From assembly GCA_030549775.1 (NCBI GenBank), contig CM060173.1, forward strand, positions 69,541,367-69,605,366: a stretch of DNA of 64,000 bases, in the 5' to 3' direction. Both the position numbers and the translations under genes were made by a program. The notes under the pieces are model-generated. The model saw only the letters and a list, made by a program, of their open reading frames with translations, did no database searches and was not told where the DNA came from. The stretch is from Tamarix chinensis. Its lineage: Eukaryota > Streptophyta > Magnoliopsida > Caryophyllales > Tamaricaceae. Of this stretch, positions 13,365 to 25,827 are shown one piece after another. How positions within the stretch are numbered: the stretch's first letter is position 1; each line of letters starts with the position of its first letter.

Positions 13365-13430
13365 CTATTTTGAAGGGTAGCATGGGAATTCTGATCGTTG
13401 GCCTGGCAAATCAAAGCTGTTCCTTCTAAA
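13365..13430 (+). promoter_or_regulatory. Upstream block shared by both EXO genes
   Basis: The stretch around TTTGAAGGGTAGCATGGGAA and GTTGGCCTGGCAAATCAAAG is recognisably similar to 59220-59280 upstream of EXO copy 2 (TTTGGAGGGTAGTACAGAAA and GTTGGCCCAGCAAAGCTGC). Most flanking sequence has diverged, so this is either retained duplication homology or a constrained regulatory block. In copy 2 it ends about 140 bp from the TATA box. In copy 1 it is about 880 bp away because of the 13517-14228 insertion. Confidence 0.55.
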
Positions 13431-13516
13431 ATGTGAGGGTTGCACCTATGCGCGTCTCTCATTATTCTCCGTAGCTACCCTTTTTCTCTTTATCAAAATA
13501 AGAAACGGTTAGTACT

Positions 13517-14228
13517 TACGACGTTCACACGGTTCAAATATTCAATTTTTCGGATATTTAAAATTTGAATATTTAAAAATGATATTTGATATTTGATTTG
13601 AAACTTCGGATATTCGGAAGATTAAATATTTAAATTTTCAGATCGGATATAATCGAATATCAAATATAACCGATATTAGCCGAATACAATTTCAAATATA
13701 AAAAAATTACCAAATGACAAATATATTTCATATTATCCGATTTGTTGAGCGAATGCTAAGCAAATATCCGATTCGCTTAGCAAATATCCGACTTACTCAA
13801 CAAATATCCAAGGTTAAAACTAAAATAAGAAAGGAGTGGATGGAGTCTATCGATATGCAGAGTATTTTTATTTTTATTTTTATAAATATCTAAAAAGGGA
13901 TTGTATTAAAAATATAATTTTAATTAAATTAAATTTTTCTTCAAATAATAAATAAAGTAAGTAAAAATTATACACAGACACATATAAATTTATTTATATA
14001 CAATTATATATAAAATAAAAAAATATAAAAAAATATATAAATATTTTTATTCCGATCGGATATTATTTGTATTTGTTAGATCGGATATTTGGTTTGTTTG
14101 ACTTTTTGTTGACCGGATCGGATATTTGATTTGAAAAAACAAATCGGATCGATTATTTGTTTTTTCGGATCGGATCGCTTCGAATATCGGATCAAATAAA
14201 CAGATATCGGATAACATGAACGACCCTA
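13517..14228. mobile_element. hAT-like non-autonomous element in the EXO copy 1 promoter
   Basis: A 712-bp AT-rich block with many GGATATT/CGGATCGGATAT motifs, unlike its surroundings. Its ends are degenerate inverted repeats sharing CGTTCA: TACGACGTTCA on the left, and TGAACGACCCTA on the right. The flanking octamers TTAGTACT (13509-13516) and CTACTACT (14229-14236) agree at 6 of 8 bases, consistent with an old 8-bp hAT-type target duplication. It carries no transposase. Comparison with EXO copy 2, where the upstream block and TATA box are close together, independently indicates an insertion of about this size. Confidence 0.6.
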
Positions 14229-14311
14229 CTACTACTAGCTTGCTACTTGCTACAATTTTATACTACTAAATAATTAGTCCACAAGCCTTTCTTCCACATG
14301 AATCTTAAACC

Positions 14312-14318
14312 TATAAAT
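14312..14318 (+). promoter_or_regulatory. TATA box of EXO copy 1
   Basis: TATAAAT in the context CCTATAAATAC, 124 bp upstream of the ATG at 14442. The same context occurs upstream of EXO copy 2 at 59416. It predicts transcription starting near 14343 and a 5' leader of about 100 bases, which is pyrimidine-rich as in many plant leaders. Confidence 0.8.
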
Positions 14319-14441
14319 ACAGCCCATCCTCCCCTCTCCATTTCACTCATGTATTCTACATTCCTTCCAACGAAAACCTTCTCTTCCTGCTCACCCACCA
14401 AGAAGATACAAGTTACAAGACTCCCACACACAAATTAAACG

Positions 14442-15383
14442 ATGGCAGCAATTCAGCGTCTCATCTCACTCTTCTTCCTCTCCTCTTGCATCGTCCACTT
14501 GTCCCTCGCAGCAAGGAACCTCAATGAAGCGGCAAATGATCAAACTACCCTCCTGCGATACCACAATGGTGCTCTCCTTAATGGCATGATACCGGTCAAT
14601 CTAATCTGGTATGGTAAGTTCAAGCCAGACCAGAGATCCGTTATCTCTGATTTCATCGCCTCACTCTCATCCACCGCCATCTCCAGATCCAGCCCCCAAC
14701 CCTCCGTTGCCGCATGGTGGAAAACAGTTGACAAATTCTACCATCTCGCCGTCCGAGAATCTTCTCCCCCAACCCTTTCTCTAGGAAAACAGATCCTTGA
14801 CGAGAAGTATTCCCTAGGAAAGTCGCTCACCTCCAAAAATCTAATTCAACTGGCATCGAAGGGCGCACAGAAGAACGCAATCAATGTCGTCCTAACTGCT
14901 TCCGACGTTGCAGTCGAGGGCTTCTGTATGAGCCGCTGTGGCACCCATGGTTCTGCCATGGCTGCTAAGAAATCCAGCAAATTTGCCTACATCTGGGTCG
15001 GTAATTCCGAGACCCAGTGCCCGGGTCAGTGTGCTTGGCCATTCCACCAGCCTATGTACGGACCCCAGAGCACACCATTGGTTGCGCCCAACAATGACGT
15101 GGGATCTGATGGGATGGTGATTAATTTGGCCAGCTTGCTTGCCGGTACTGTTACTAACCCATTTGGAAATGGATACTTCCAAGGTCCGAAAGAAGCTCCG
15201 CTTGAGGCGGCTTCTGCCTGTCCCGGTGTCTACGGGAAAGGGGCGTATCCTGGTTATGCTGGAGACTTGTTGACGGACAAGACGAGTGGGGCTAGCTACA
15301 ATGCTAATGGTGTTGCTGGAAGGAAGTATCTGCTTCCAGCTTTGTTTGATCCCACCTCCAATACTTGCTCGACGTTGTCCTAA
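14442..15383 (+). CDS. EXO: EXORDIUM/PHI-1-like secreted protein, copy 1
   Basis: An intact intronless ORF of 313 aa, the usual length for the phosphate-induced protein 1 family (PF04674); Arabidopsis EXORDIUM is about the same size. Residues 1-23 are a signal peptide (hydrophobic [15 protein letters not shown], cleavage near A23/A24), so the product should enter the apoplast or cell wall. Family blocks are clear: [17 protein letters not shown] near residue 55, [76 protein letters not shown] and a C-terminal [12 protein letters not shown]. These resemble EXO more than the EXL2 branch. EXO proteins promote brassinosteroid- and carbon-status-dependent growth; their biochemical activity is not established. 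The start is fixed by the signal peptide and the upstream TATA box. The proximal promoter is split by a 712-bp insertion. Confidence 0.95.
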   Translation: MAAIQRLISLFFLSSCIVHLSLAARNLNEAANDQTTLLRYHNGALLNGMIPVNLIWYGKFKPDQRSVISDFIASLSSTAISRSSPQPSVAAWWKTVDKFYHLAVRESSPPTLSLGKQILDEKYSLGKSLTSKNLIQLASKGAQKNAINVVLTASDVAVEGFCMSRCGTHGSAMAAKKSSKFAYIWVGNSETQCPGQCAWPFHQPMYGPQSTPLVAPNNDVGSDGMVINLASLLAGTVTNPFGNGYFQGPKEAPLEAASACPGVYGKGAYPGYAGDLLTDKTSGASYNANGVAGRKYLLPALFDPTSNTCSTLS

Positions 15384-15800
15384 AACAAATTATTAGCTAC
15401 GCTGCGGATAAACCATGAAAAGAACGATCTAGTATATCTACTCAAGATAAATTACTATGATTTTGTAGAGTTAGGTAGTAAACTGTAGTAAATATTCATG
15501 CCAATTTGGTTTATTCATTTGTATCGCTTATGCGATTTAATTAAGAGAAAGGCAAATAATTGGGTTTGCGTCCTCTAATAAATTGATGATACTTTTATTT
15601 TCTTCACCTAGTTTAATTTATATAAATCCAACCATATCGTAATTCACAGGCCAGCTAAGCATCCCCTCGAAACCAATCCATTATCAAAGTAGGATGAATA
15701 TGTTACAATGGATTGTAAAGATTTTTGGCGAATCAATCATCCTCCGAGAAATCTCCCTAGGCAAGCATGGAGGATGGTTCAGGGAGTGTGACATACCTTT
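15384..15800 (+). other. 3' region of EXO copy 1, duplicated with the gene
   Basis: This region aligns in patches with 60485-60880 downstream of EXO copy 2. Shared landmarks are TTATTCATTTGT, TCGCTTATGCGATT (TCGCTTATCCGATT in copy 2), a CAGCTAAGCATCCC / CAGCTGAGCATCCC block and a later ATGGATTATAATGATTTTGG-type block. It contains an AATAAA polyadenylation-type signal at 15577-15582. The duplication unit was therefore larger than the coding sequence. Confidence 0.7.
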
Positions 15801-15979
15801 CTACCCAAATAAATTCAGCTATTTGTAAATGAAGATGACTAAATTATACACCTAAATATATTATACAGGATACACTCATGTATCCATATTTTAAGGAAGC
15901 GTCTTTTAATTAAAAAAGTTATTTATAATAGATATATAGATTAAGACATGAAACACATTATTACTTTAGAGAGTAATAT

Positions 15980-16690
15980 AATATTTCAGATGTCTAGATA
16001 ATTACTTAAGTGGGAGATAATCACCTAGTAAGTGCAGGTTGAAGGTTCTATTAATAAAGAAAGTCATTTAAATACATAGTCTAGAAGGCCAATAGAGCAT
16101 AATAATTACTTGTACAAGCAAGATGGCCAACCCAACAGACTAAATAATCACTTAAGTGTAGGATAAAATCACTCAGGAATTTCATGTAATTTGTAATTCT
16201 AATAAGAGATTTTAGTACTAATCTAATTTTATCAACGAGATTAAATCCCTTAAGCTAATACTATATTTCTTTCTATTAAAAAAAAAGTAAGAATAAATAC
16301 ACAAAACATATAATCATCTAAGAGGCCGAGATAATTACTTGAACAAATGAGATAATCACCGATAAATTTTATGTGTTTTATAATTCTAAATAGATATTTT
16401 AGTATGAAATCAAATTTCATGAATGAGATTAAGTCCTCTGCACTAAAACTATATTAGGTTTAAATAGAAAAAAATTAAGAACAAATATACGGAATACATA
16501 ATCATCTAAGAGAGTAAGATTATCACTTAAGAGAGCTAAATAATCACTTGAATGTGTGAGATAATCACGTATACATTTTATATGTTTTGTAATTCAAAAC
16601 AAAAATGTTAGTACGAATCTAATTTCATCAATGAGATTAAGTACCTTACATTAAAACTATATTGCATTTCAAATTTTAATCTAGTAAGTA
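15980..16690. repeat. Three diverged tandem repeats of about 185 bp
   Basis: Three successive units begin near 16137, 16325 and 16508. Each contains, in the same order, an AATAATCACTT motif, a TTTTATGTGTTTTATAATTC-type block, a CGAGATTAAGTCC-type block, an ACTATATT block and an ATAATCATCTAAGAG-type end. They differ by many substitutions, so the array is old. No ORF is present. Confidence 0.7.
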
Positions 16691-17140
16691 TCTTTAGTTT
16701 TGTACCTAGAAAAAATAGTCTAGTATAAATTTGAAATAATAGAATAATGATTTTTGGATTTAGAATGCATGATTCCCATAAAAATTTGAGAATAAAATGA
16801 AACTATTTTAATATCTTTAGCTATTCAAATATTATTCAAATAAAAAATTACATATGTAATTTTTTTTATATATAATGATCAAAATTAAAATGGGGTGATT
16901 TATCCATTTTATACAACTTACTTTATGCAAAAATCACATAAAAAAATAACCAAACCCCAACTAAGAAAAAATACATGTGTGAGATAATCGCTTGAGTAGC
17001 CTAAATAATTACTTAAGGGTCCAAATAATCACCAATATGACTGATATAATCACTATGTAGAAATGTAGCCAAAATAATCACCAAGTAAAAATGCAACTAA
17101 AATAATCACTTAAAATGCTCAGATAATCACTAGGTTTCCC
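16000..17140. repeat. Cluster of the short motif ATAATCAC
   Basis: About ten exact ATAATCAC copies and a similar number of one-base variants (ATAATTAC, ATTATCAC, ATAATCGC) occur on the + strand, many followed by TTAAG or TTGA. The densest run is 16980-17130, where copies are about 15-35 bp apart. Such clusters are typical of subterminal protein-binding regions of DNA transposons, but no terminal inverted repeat or target duplication was found. Confidence 0.6.
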
Positions 17141-18880
17141 AACAAGTATATCTTGATAGATATGCTCAGGTGTATCATCAACACATTGAGATTGATTAGT
17201 TTTGTATATGTGAATAGGTTATTGATCTAGTGTCTAATACAAACTATTAGAATATATATATGAATTTGTATCCCTGCATAAATCGGATTAATATCATTTT
17301 GATCGATTTAAGTGATTTATCTCACCATCCAATTTTGTTGATCCAACATCTGAAATCATCAATTTTATCCACTTTGACTGTCCATGTGAAAAGGTCCATA
17401 AAATCTCAATAAAGAATATATGGAGCCTTCTTAGCATATAATGATGACTAGTCAAACTACAATATAAGAGGATAATTGCATCACTCCTAAGGAGGCCATT
17501 TTTAGAGGAAGATTATATCATTCCTAACTCGAGATCTTTCGCCTTAAGTATTAGTGTTTTATTAGATGTGACCACACTTAATATATGAGTACACTTTGAA
17601 TCTTATATAACCACTTTTCCAATACTTAGCAATTTTATGATATCCATTTCCAACAATGATAAAATTGATCATAAGATCAACCAAGCTAGGAAGGGTCAAA
17701 AATTAGTTCCAATAATCAATGAAATTGATCATAAAAGATTATAATCTCATATTAATTCAATAAAAATACCAAAGTTGGGCATTTTCCATATTTAACCATT
17801 TTAGGTTCATTTATTTAAAATCAACAAAAGTTGATTGTGGTAAGGTCATTGATCAAAAAGGTTAGTAAAAATATATCTTATCATCATTTATCATTTATTC
17901 TTCTTCTTTTTTAATCAATTATAGCCATTTCCCTTTACTATTCAAATTATTTGATCTGATGCAAAAAAAAAATTACCAAAAATACCTACACATACTTCAA
18001 AAACACATAATACAGCTCATACATCCCAAGCTTAAGATCAAAGCTCACACCATACACATTCTCATGAAATTTCTAGCAACTTATAAAAAGACATATATTC
18101 TTGGCCATACAAGCATAATCTACATATATATCATTATATAAACCTAAACATGCATCCTAGGCCATTAACCATCACATATGCATATCAAATTCATCCTCCA
18201 ACTTTATAACACTTAAATTTCAAGATTATATAATATAAATAAGCAAGAAAAGAAGGCAAAAGAGCTTAAGTATCTCTCAACCAAGGTACATTTTTAATCG
18301 TGGATAGTTTGACACTTCACAAAAATTAGGTCATAACTTTTTATATATTTAAGAAAATTAAATTTTAAAAATGTATGGTTAACTTGTTATCCTAAGCTTT
18401 CAAATACGATCTTAGACAAGCCAAATCCAAGTATAAAAATACTACTTAATGAATTAAGTTGCACAAAATATAGGGACCTTAACTGAACATATTTCACATG
18501 TGAAACTTTGATTATATGCAACTAATATTTATATTGATATAAACAAACTTTTTCTACACATTCATACTAGCATCCTTTATTTTGCTAATGGTTCCAACAT
18601 TTATCAAGATGCAACTTTTGGAGGGAATACACACACACACACACACACAAATGGATAGAAACTTATAAACAAACATATCAAGTTTAATGGAAAAATATAA
18701 ATATAAAAGGAAAAACATTTCGATCAATGCATAAAATTATATATAAAAATGAGTATGGACATACATAGAAAACTACAAGTATGGACATATAGAAAAATAC
18801 TCATTTAGGAGGGAAAGCTTTGTGTGATATGATTATGTTTCTATATATGTGAGATATAATATATAGTTTTGATTTGTAAC
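17141..18880. other. Intergenic AT-rich sequence without recognised genes
   Basis: No domain-bearing ORF is seen. It includes a (AC)n microsatellite at about 18629-18650 and several A/T runs. It probably consists of old transposon or LTR sequence leading into the 5' LTR of the copia element. Confidence 0.5.
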
Positions 18881-19036
18881 AAACACGACCTAAAACATGT
18901 TGTTTTCACAGTTCTATAAAGGAGTTAATTTTTTATGTTATTATCCACATCATCTAACTCAATTGGCTAAATTGTGAGCTCTAGCTATATATAAATAAGT
19001 CACTAGGATGATAGAATATGTATGATAGTAAAATCA

Positions 19037-19851
19037 TGATGCCGGAACATCTCCATCTCATTCTTCTCAAGTTGAATGTCAAGAGTTAGCATATTTGGAG
19101 TTAGTACCAATTGTTTTGGAAAATCTTGAACACCTTCATAATAATGCTAATAATGTTTCATTAAGTGATTCTTGTAGGTATTATATATGTTTAGAAGAAG
19201 AGGAATTCACCAATGATATCTCATGTGTAAGACAATGACAATGCAAGAGTTACAAAGTTACATGGGAGACAAAGCTACAAGATATGAATCTTGATTATTG
19301 ATTATTTCATGTATTATCATGATTAGGTTTTATGTAGCTTTGGTATTTTATATAAACTTTGTAATATCTTGTCATTGTAATTGTAACTCATTATGTATAT
19401 CATATGGACATGTGTTGGCTTAACTCTTATATAATTAGGCCGATTGTTTTGGGCTTAATTAAAGATATTTAAGGTCATCCTATTACCGTGTCTCTGTGTG
19501 TGTGTGTGGGGTGTGTGTGTGTGTGTGCGCGCGCGCGTGTCCTTGTACATTTGATAGAGGAATAATGAAGAATGAAATCAAGCATTTTCTAAACCAAGGA
19601 GTAAGAGTAGAAACTTTACTTTCTTTCTTCTTATCTTTCTCTCAAGCGAGGAGTGAATCTTATGAATAGTTTTCTAGAGAAATTAGAGATTTCTCTTGAG
19701 AAGTGAATTTGATCTTGGAATAGATCAAAACATATCCAAATTGCAATCATATAACTTAAACTCTTCTTTACTTAAGTTGACTTTGTTGAATTTCAATCCA
19801 AATTCAAAGATCCTATAATTGTAAAGATAATCATCAATATCTTACACATCA
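19037..19851 (+). repeat. 5' LTR of the gypsy element
   Basis: 815 bp, starts TGATGCCGG and ends CTTACACATCA. It contains a (TG)n/(CG)n tract at about 19494-19540 that has expanded differently in the 3' LTR. Homologous throughout to 23432-24253. Confidence 0.85.
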
Positions 19852-19856
19852 ATTTT

Positions 19857-19868
19857 TGGTATCAAAGC
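19857..19868 (+). other. Primer-binding site (tRNA-Met type)
   Basis: TGGTATCAAAGC, five bases after the LTR end, differs at one base from the usual plant TGGTATCAGAGC complementary to initiator tRNA-Met. Confidence 0.8.
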
Positions 19869-20699
19869 AGGAGTTTAGATTGTCACAAGTGAAGAAGGAG
19901 AGGACTTGGAGACGAAAACTTCCTTCGATAAAGGTTATTGATACTTCTTGATTTGATTCTTTGAATCTTGATTATCATTCTTGAAATCTTGTATGCATCG
20001 TATTATTCTTGAGTGATCGAATGCATGAATAGAGTAGGAAGTAGATTGATCTTGAAGTGAATCTTGATAATTGACATTTAAAGAATCAAGTTTAAGATGA
20101 TAATGTGTAGCATGTGTGTCAAGTAGCTTAAAGGAAAGAAATGTGTGTAAGTGCAACTTATGTAGAATTTATTTGTTCCTGCATGTTATGTACTTGTATA
20201 ATCTGACTTTGCATGTGTCATTTAACTTTTATATGAGTGTTTAGACGTATGAGAATCAAATGAAAGAAAAAAACTAACTGGTATTCATGATATCATTAGT
20301 AGTTGAATGTGTGCTAGTATATGATAAAATAAGTGAAGTTTAGTCCATCATTTAGACCAGTTGTTTGTGGAATTTTGATACCTTATATATTTGGTATTGT
20401 GTTTCGAATCTTCATTAAAAATATTTCATATTAGAACATAGAACACATGCATAAATTTTATTATAAGGTGTCAAATGTTGTTGTTCAATTTTGTTACATT
20501 CTATATCAAGAATTTGATAAGAAACGTGTAAGGTGTTTTGATTTGATTGTGCATGTGATAATATTGATTTTTTATTTCTTTTTTTAATTCATTTGGATCA
20601 AAATTTTCTATAATAACTAACTTAAAACCAAAGGGAAGGTCATGAGATACTTGGCTTATAATCAAACCCTAGAGAATTACTAACCTTTTGTTAAGTGTG

Positions 20700-23340
20700 T
20701 TAGCAAAGATGATTCATATGGAGAGAGAACCAAATGTTCAATCCATTTTTTAGGAAATAAAAAGTCTCTCAATCAATTTTTCACCCACCAATGCACAACT
20801 TCAACAATTTCCTGCGATGCAAACTCAATTTCAAAGAATGGAGTCTTGTTTTGTCGAGCAAGATTTGATGCAAAATTTGCAAGAACAAAAGTTCTTTGGA
20901 GATCAAATGGGAAGTGCTACAAAGCCTATCAATATAGCAAGAGGAAGACATTTGAGCTCATCTATAGAGTATAAAGAGGAATCATAAGTTAGTGGAAGTG
21001 GTAGAAGGAACAATGATCATCAATCAAGGCATCATTATAACAAAGATAAAGGTACCAAGCTTAATCTTCTTGATTTTGATGGTAAACTTGATGTTGAATT
21101 ATATCTTTAATGGTTACATGAGGTAGAGGCTATTTTTTAATTCAAGAATTATCATTATGAACAAAAATGTAAATTAGCTATTCTTAAGTTTAACAAGTCT
21201 ATGATAGGGTATGATAACTTAAAGAGAACTAGAGAACTAGAAGGTAAGTCTAACATTAAATCTTGGGATAAGATAAAGAAATATTTGAGAAGAAAATTTA
21301 TACGTAAAGAGTATGAGCAAGATAATTACATTAAATTGACTACTTTTAGATAAGGAATTTTAAGTGTTGAAGAACATGTGTTAGATTTTTAGGTAGCCTT
21401 AACATGATGATTCGAAATAAAGATGAAACTTCTCTATATGATTCTATTGATGATATGATTAAGAACTCTTTGAGATTTTAAAAGAAAATCAAATATACTA
21501 AGCCCCATGCCAAGTAAATTAAATTTAATACAAAGTATTGCTCAAATACTCAAGCTAATAAGTATGGGACAAGTGCCTTAAGAAGTGCAAATGTTGAGAA
21601 GAAACAAGTGATTAATCGATAGGAAAAGGGAAATACCAAGGTCAATGAAATTTATACAAAATAATATATTAGGTGTATAGGATTTGGAAACTTCACTAGA
21701 GAATGTCCCAACCAAATATTATTATCTATATAAGAGATTGAAGCTATGGAGACTTGTGATGAAGATTTTGAGTTCAAGTCCAGGTATAAATTCTAAGTGA
21801 ATTAGAGGATGAAGGAAATGATTGTTATGTGCTACAAAGAGTACTTCAAGTGCAGGATAATGAGAAACCTAATCAATAAGAGAAGATATTCAAGCCTAAA
21901 GGAAGAGTGGGAGATGTAGTTTTTCAGGTTATTATTGATCATGGATCTTGTACAAATGTGGCTAATGAGAGGATGGTGAAATAATTAGGGTTAGAGACAA
22001 CACCACATCTGAAGCCTTATTCTATTCAATGGCTTAACAAGGTCAAAGAAGTCAAGGTAACAAAACAAATCCTAATCTCATTTATAATTAGTAATTATGA
22101 TGATAATGTGCTATGTGATGTTTTGTGTATGGATGCATATGGAATCTTATTAGGTAAACCATGGAAATACGATTTTTGTGCTATTCATAATGGTATTACT
22201 AATGAATATATTTTTTTAAAAGGGTAAGAAGAAGAATAAACTTAAAACTTCTAAGTGTGATAATGATAACATAGTAAAAAAAGAGAGAGTTTATTTTTGC
22301 ATAAAAAGGCTATAATAGAAAGTATTAAGAAAGAAGGTAGTTGTTATGCTATGATTATCAAGGAATCCTTACAAGGAGAGAAAATAAAAATAATCCTAAA
22401 TTAGATGAGCTTATTGATGAATATAAGGATGTGTTTACTAATGAATTACCACCAGGATTATCACCTAAAAGAGGGATAGAACTTGCTATGGACTTAATGC
22501 ATGGTATGCCTTTACCTAATGAACCTGCTTACAGATGTAATCTAGAAGAAGCTAAGGAATTATAGAGACAAATACAAGAGCTCATTGAAAAAGAATATGT
22601 GAGAGAAAGCATGAGTCTATATAATGCACTAGTATTATCTTTACCTAACTTTGATAAATTGTCTAGAGTTATGTGTGATGCTAGTGGTGTAGGGAAGAGA
22701 GGTGTACTTTCACAAGAAAAAAATATCTAGTGAATTTTTTAGTGAAAAATTAAATGGTACGCAAGTGAATTATTCAACATATGACAAGGAATTATATGCC
22801 ATCATAAGAAGCTTTGAAACTAAGGAGTCATTATTTGATACCTAAATCAGTTGTTTTGCATTCAGATCTTGAGAGCTAAAAATATTTGTATAGGCAAAAG
22901 ACGATTAGTCATAGGCATGCAAAATAGGTTAGTTTGTTACAATCCTTTGTGTTTTATTTCAAACCTTTTGATGGTAGAGAAAATGTCATAGTAGATGCAT
23001 CACCTAGGAGATCTATGATACTTGTAATGTTGGATGCTAAATTATTAGGATTTGAAATGTTGAAAGAATTATATGCTAAGGAAAGAGTTGAAATCTTTAA
23101 AAAAACTTAATGAATAAATAAGGAATAGTATTGAGAAATCTAATGCTAAATACCAAAACCAAGCTAACAAAAATATAACTATATAAATATTTTCAGCAGG
23201 ATAATTGGTATGATTGCATTTAAGATAAGAAAGATTTATAACTTAAGAAAGAATATACCAATGCCAAGAGCAAATATACCTTACAAAATCTTAAGAAAAT
23301 TTTGAAATAATGATTATGAATTAAAATTACTAGAATCCTA
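20700..23340 (+). pseudogene. Gypsy gag-pol remnant with RT core and integrase deleted
   Basis: Fragments in the + frames follow chromovirus order. The gag core is near 21050-21400 (TKLNLLDFDGKLDVE, KYLRRKFIRKEYEQ). An aspartic protease region at about 21900-22190 has an IDHGSCTN motif, with H where the active site usually has S or T after D. The RT N-terminus at 22341-22640 reads DEYKDVFTNELPPGL to EYVRES. This passes within a few codons into RNase H sequence (MCDASGVG, then [12 protein letters not shown]) at about 22670-22800. The RT palm with its YxDD motif and the integrase are absent. Stops are frequent; the element cannot be autonomous. Confidence 0.75.
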
Positions 23341-23431
23341 TGGAGGATTTTTTTATTACTGTCAACATTGGTGATTTATCTCCTTATTACAGTGATGCTA
23401 ATTTGAGGACAAATTCTTTACAAGGGGATAA

Positions 23432-23878
23432 TGATGCAAGAACATTTTCATCTCATTATTTTCAATTTGAAGGTCAAGAGTTAGCATATTTGGTGGCAGT
23501 ACTAATTATTTTAGAAAATATTAAACACCTTTATATTAATGCTAATAATGTTTCATTAAGTGATTCTTGTAGGTATTATATATGCGAGGAAGAGGAGGAC
23601 TTCACCAATGATATCTAATCTGCAAGAAATGATAGTGTAAGGGTTACAAAGTTGCATGGGAGAAAAATATACAAGACATAAAGCTTTATTGATTATTTCA
23701 TGTATTATCATGATTAGGTTTTATAAATCTTTGATATTTTATGTAAACTTTATAATATCTTACCATTATAATTGTAACTCATTACGTATAACATATGGAT
23801 ATGTGTTGGTTTAACTCTTGTATAGTTAAGCTGGTTAATTTAGGCTTAATTAAGTAGAGTTAATCTCGGCTTATTACC

Positions 23879-23926
<48 letters not shown>

Positions 23927-24253
23927 ATATATGCTTTTACTTTTGATGGAGGAATAATGTAGAATGAAATCGAGCATTAGCTAAACCAAGAAGCAATAAT
24001 AGAAACTTTTCTTTCTTCCTTCCTATCTTTCTCTAAAGTAAGGAGTGAATCTTAGGAATAATTATCTATAAAAATTAGAGATGTCTCTTTAGAAGCAAGT
24101 TTAATCATGGAGTAGATCAAAACATATCCATTTGAGTCCAACAAGTAATCGCCCAACTTAAACTCTTATTTACTTAAGTCAAATTTATTGAATTTCAATC
24201 CAAATTCAAAGATCCTGCTATTTGGAAGATAATCATCAATATCTTACACATCA
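23432..24253 (+). repeat. 3' LTR of the gypsy element
   Basis: 822 bp, starts TGATGCAAGAACA and ends CTTACACATCA. It includes a long (TG)n tract at about 23882-23923. An ORF at 23340-23618 crosses from the pol tail into this LTR and is not a separate gene. Confidence 0.85.
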
Positions 24254-24489
24254 CATCATCTTGTATAGTGCATGTCATAGTTCTTTGTTAATGTATTATT
24301 TTTTGGTTAATAGAGAAATAAATCTCTCGTTCACTTCCTATATCTCTTAGTATCATTAGTTATCATCTTATGTCAATATTTTTGTCATTAGTGTTTTAGG
24401 TGCTTTCTTTCGTGTTTTTGAGTTCACTAAATTATTTCTTGAACCTTAATGTTGGTATTAGGCTATCATTAAATAGATTTATGATCAAG

Positions 24490-25783
24490 AATGAATTTGG
24501 TTTATGGAGACTGAAGATGAGGGCTATAGTTGTCTAGTAGGGGCTTTATTTAACTACTCTTGATAATAATAAGCCATTGAGGCAGTGGATGATAAAGGCA
24601 AGGTTGAAAGAAAATAAAATTCACATAGCTCTTTAATAGCATATATATATAAGATAGAGTTTCAAAGGAGAAAACTACTACAAATATATTTAAGGAATTG
24701 AAGGCATTATATATAACAAAGTTATTATACAAGAGGGTGATTATGAAACAAAGGTTATGTCAATTCAAGATGCAATCTAGGAAATATGTAGAAGCTAACT
24801 TGGATGCTTTTAATCACATCATTTTAGATTTGAAATTTTTTTGATGAAAATATTGAAGATGAATATCAAGCCATCATTTTACTTAACTCATTGCCTAAAT
24901 CACTTTGTAGATATAATGGTGTACATTGATGATGAATTTATGTTAAAGGATGTTGTGAATGTTCTTACCATTAAAGAAATAAAGAGGAAGGAAGCAAAAA
25001 TTAAGGATGATAATTTTGAAAGCTTTACTCATCAAGGAATAAGAGAGAAGAAGGAAAAGAAATCAAAATGCATCTCCTCACTATCTTAGGCGAATACCTT
25101 GAAAAATTGTTTTCATTTCTCCAAGAAAGGATACTATAAAAGAGAATGACTTGAAAAAATAAATAATAATTTCTTTGTAAAGAAGAATAAGTTTAACTCT
25201 AGTGACTTGAGAGATGAAAAAAATAACATCAGATGGTTATACTAGTGTTAAGGTGTTGATGGTGTCCAATAATCATGATGATCATGGATGGATATCTTGA
25301 TATAGAGTGCACGTTTCATATGTTCCTAGGAAAATCAATGTTCTAACATTATGAGAAGGTTCATAGAGGGTGTGTCATGTTTGGAAATAATAATGCTTAT
25401 CAAGTTGTTGGAAATGGTGGTGTGACTCTACATCCTTGATTTTGGTAATAAAATTATGTTAAAAGAATATAGAGTGCTATATTTGAAAAGGAATATAGTG
25501 TTTTTAGGGTCATTCAATAAATATGGTTACTCAATTAAAGTAAAGAATTGTGTTCTAATAGTAATCAAGGGTTTAATGTTTTATCTAAATGCAATCCTTA
25601 TATTTTATCTATATACTATAAAGACTTGTGAACCAAGGTGTGAGAATGTTATGGTGAAATCACATAAGGAAAAATTCAACAAGACTCTACGATGGTATTA
25701 CACATCAAGCCACATTAGTGAGATGGGGATCTAGATTATGTCTAAATATTAGTGAGATGGGGATCTAGATTATGTCTAATACA

Positions 25784-25827
<44 letters not shown>

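Larger units (their letters stand above)
19037..24253 (+). mobile_element. Internally deleted Ty3/gypsy (chromovirus-like) element
   Basis: LTRs at 19037-19851 (815 bp) and 23432-24253 (822 bp) begin TGATGC and end ACACATCA, giving TGATG/CATCA terminal inverted repeats. Flanking AATCA (19032-19036) and CATCA (24254-24258) form a 5-bp target duplication with one mismatch. A primer site for tRNA-Met follows the left LTR and a purine tract (AAGGGGATAA) precedes the right LTR. The internal 3.6 kb contains gag, protease and N-terminal RT remnants fused to RNase H remnants, with the RT core and integrase missing. LTR divergence is substantial, so this is an old insertion. Confidence 0.85.
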
